DNA from: Bifidobacterium breve
Lineage (GTDB): Bacteria > Actinomycetota > Actinomycetes > Mycobacteriales > Mycobacteriaceae
Assembly (NCBI GenBank): GCA_945882475.1
Contig: CAMCWJ010000148.1
Span: forward strand, 1-7,282
Length of the DNA: 7,282 nucleotides
Direction: 5' to 3'
This document shows positions 6,488 through 7,282 of the stretch, one piece after another. Under the pieces are notes generated by a model, which was not told the DNA's origin, searched no databases, and saw nothing but the letters and a program-made list of their open reading frames with translations. The position numbers and the translations under genes are program-made. How positions within the stretch are numbered: the first letter of the stretch is position 1; every line of letters starts with the position of its first letter.

Positions 6488-6955
6488 TCAGCAACCTCCG
6501 TCGGCCGCGGCTCGCACCGCGATGATGACACCGGCCTGTTGGGCCACGCTGAGTTCGGTCCAGGTCTTGCCGAATGTCGCGCGGCCGCTGGCCGTGGACC
6601 CCTGGACATCCTTCAGATAGGGCTCCAGCAGTTCGTCCGGATCGCCTCCCTGAGCCTCCATCCACTCCTTCGCAGTGAGGCAGGCCTGCGCGTATTGCTC
6701 CTCGGTGGACTGTGCCGGGACGTCGATCCTGGTCGTCACCCCGCCCGGGGAGAGTCCGATTGGCTGGTTCGACTGGGCATCGTCCGACCGGGCATCGGGC
6801 GGCTGTTGGGCATCGGGCGGCTGTTGGGCCGGCGACGCCGGGGCGCGGGTGGCGGCCTGGTCGGCGCCGCCCGATGAACAGCCCACGAGGGTGACTGCGG
6901 CGGACCCGGCGAACACCGCGGCGACAAGGAGAGCGTGCTTTGGGTGGCTGAGCAT
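6488..6955 (-). CDS. lpqV: LpqV-like cell-envelope lipoprotein
   Basis: This small 155-residue lipoprotein has no known biochemical role. The N-terminus MLSHPKHALL leads into a hydrophobic stretch and lipobox LVGC (23-26), so Cys26 should be lipidated and the protein anchored outside the inner membrane. A low-complexity linker rich in Ala, Gln, Pro and Asp follows (27-65) and includes two adjacent QQPPDA units (44-55). The folded part carries GVTTRIDVPAQSTEEQYAQAC, similar as I remember it to M. tuberculosis LpqV (Rv1064c). Cys92 and the C-terminal Cys155 could form a disulfide. The ATG at 6955 is chosen because it gives a normal signal peptide and sits 7 nt after a -10 box. A GTG at 6976 would add seven residues. 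The gene lies upstream of the patatin gene on the same strand. Confidence 0.83.
   Translation of the reverse strand: MLSHPKHALLVAAVFAGSAAVTLVGCSSGGADQAATRAPASPAQQPPDAQQPPDARSDDAQSNQPIGLSPGGVTTRIDVPAQSTEEQYAQACLTAKEWMEAQGGDPDELLEPYLKDVQGSTASGRATFGKTWTELSVAQQAGVIIAVRAAADGGC
6790..6825 (-). repeat. 18-bp tandem duplication inside the lpqV-like gene
   Basis: GGGCATCGGGCGGCTGTT is present twice, base for base, at 6790-6807 and 6808-6825, with four more bases of a third copy (6826-6829). In the gene it encodes QQPPDA twice in the linker behind the lipid anchor. A degenerate further copy may lie at about 6772-6789. The unit keeps the reading frame. Confidence 0.9.
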
Positions 6956-6962
6956 GGGGGTC

Positions 6963-6968
6963 AATCTA
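6963..6968 (-). promoter_or_regulatory. -10 box of the lpqV-like gene, placed for leaderless transcription
   Basis: On the minus strand, TAGATT (6968-6963, fits TANNNT) stands 7 nt before the ATG at 6955. No purine-rich ribosome site lies in between (GACCCCC). This is the spacing expected if transcription starts at the A of the ATG. No good -35 match was found 16-18 nt upstream. Confidence 0.45.
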
Positions 6969-7055
6969 TGCAACACTCACGCCATGGCACGCCCCGGGTC
7001 CAAGGAGTGTTGTCGGGTCTGATTCGCACCCGACCAATCCCTGCTGCCCGGAGTT

Positions 7056-7195
7056 CTGCCATGACAGGGCTATACCTCCAGCCTGGCAGCCGCCGCGTTG
7101 CAGGACCTTGGACTGCACCGTGCCACCGACGTGATCGGCGGCTATCAGGCGCTGGCGCTGGCCAGCCCGCAGTTGTGCCGGGCTACTGCGGATAG
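7056..7195 (+). pseudogene. Decayed C-terminal half of a rhodanese-like domain protein
   Basis: From 7065 one frame reads QGYTSSLAAAALQDLGL and then HRATDVIGGYQAL. This is the characteristic stretch behind the active-site loop of actinobacterial single-domain rhodaneses, whose usual form is C-x-E-G-Y-T-S-S-L-A-A. Just before it an in-frame TGA (7062-7064) sits where the catalytic Cys region should be. After about 7155 the expected ending (Pro-Val-Val-Pro-Gly type) appears only in another frame, as PAVVPGYCG from 7166 to the TAG at 7193-7195. The N-terminal half is not recognisable between 6977 and 7055, apart from a doubtful HPTNP-like stretch near 7028. With a stop, at least one frame break and no start, this is a dead remnant. 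Its end overlaps the opposite-strand gene by 13 bases. A functional protein is very unlikely. Confidence 0.7.
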
Positions 7196-7282
7196 TCCTG
7201 CGTGACCATCCCGCGCAGGCGTTCGGTCTTCTCCGGGGTCCAGCCCGGTGGCCGCATGATCGCCGCCCAGGCGTTGACCGCG
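7183..7282 (-). CDS. C-terminal end of an unidentified protein (partial)
   Basis: An open frame enters from the right edge and stops at TAG 7185-7183. The visible 32 residues include NAWAAIMRPPGWTPEKTERL and end in MVTQDYPQ, a normal soluble composition with strong mycobacterial codon use. I do not recognise the family from this piece. The upstream part is outside the window. It runs toward the lpqV-like gene on the same strand, but the 227 bp between them contain rhodanese debris and the lpqV promoter, so the two are probably not one operon. It could be spurious, but the frame is open throughout and its composition reads as coding. Confidence 0.55.
   Translation of the reverse strand, partial: AVNAWAAIMRPPGWTPEKTERLRGMVTQDYPQ

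Noticed and set aside
1..7282. tRNA, rRNA or insertion sequence
   Set aside because: No cloverleaf, rRNA motif, transposase or terminal inverted repeat was seen on either strand, as far as reading by eye allows.

Overview
The window is high-GC DNA with GTG starts, several candidate leaderless starts, a lipoprotein of the mycobacterial LpqV type and a patatin-like protein beside it. This points to an actinobacterium of the Mycobacteriaceae, probably an environmental rapid grower. The species cannot be named from the sequence.

Positions 1-4196 hold a complete PotABCD-type ABC importer split over two strands. The ATPase (potA-like) runs leftward from 854 and is cut by the window edge. The Tat-exported substrate-binding lipoprotein and two permeases run rightward (1127-4196) as a tight operon with a 5-nt gap and a 4-nt ATGA overlap. 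Between the divergent halves, on the minus strand, lies what looks like the last ~45 codons of a class-III aminotransferase. It ends 19 nt before potA, so an aminotransferase-potA operon may have been truncated here.

Positions 4197-5385 hold a Rieske non-haem iron oxygenase on the same strand. It starts 46 nt after the last permease but has its own clear promoter (-35, 17-bp spacer, -10) placed for a leaderless GTG start. Its metal ligands are complete. It carries Glu, not Asp, at the position bridging the two iron centres, which is known for oxygenases acting on quaternary ammonium compounds (carnitine, betaine, choline type). The binding protein keeps only some PotD polyamine ligands. A reasonable model is that the importer brings in an amine or betaine-like compound and the oxygenase demethylates or cleaves it. 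No reductase partner lies in the window.

Positions 5395-6955 hold two leftward genes, lpqV and a patatin-like lipase/esterase gene. By memory the pair matches M. tuberculosis Rv1064c-Rv1063c. Between them is a short array of 15-bp tandem repeats. The Rieske and patatin genes converge with 9 nt between stop codons.

Positions 6956-7282 contain a probable leaderless lpqV promoter, a decayed C-terminal half of a rhodanese-like gene on the plus strand with frame breaks, and the last 32 residues of an unidentified leftward gene cut by the window edge.
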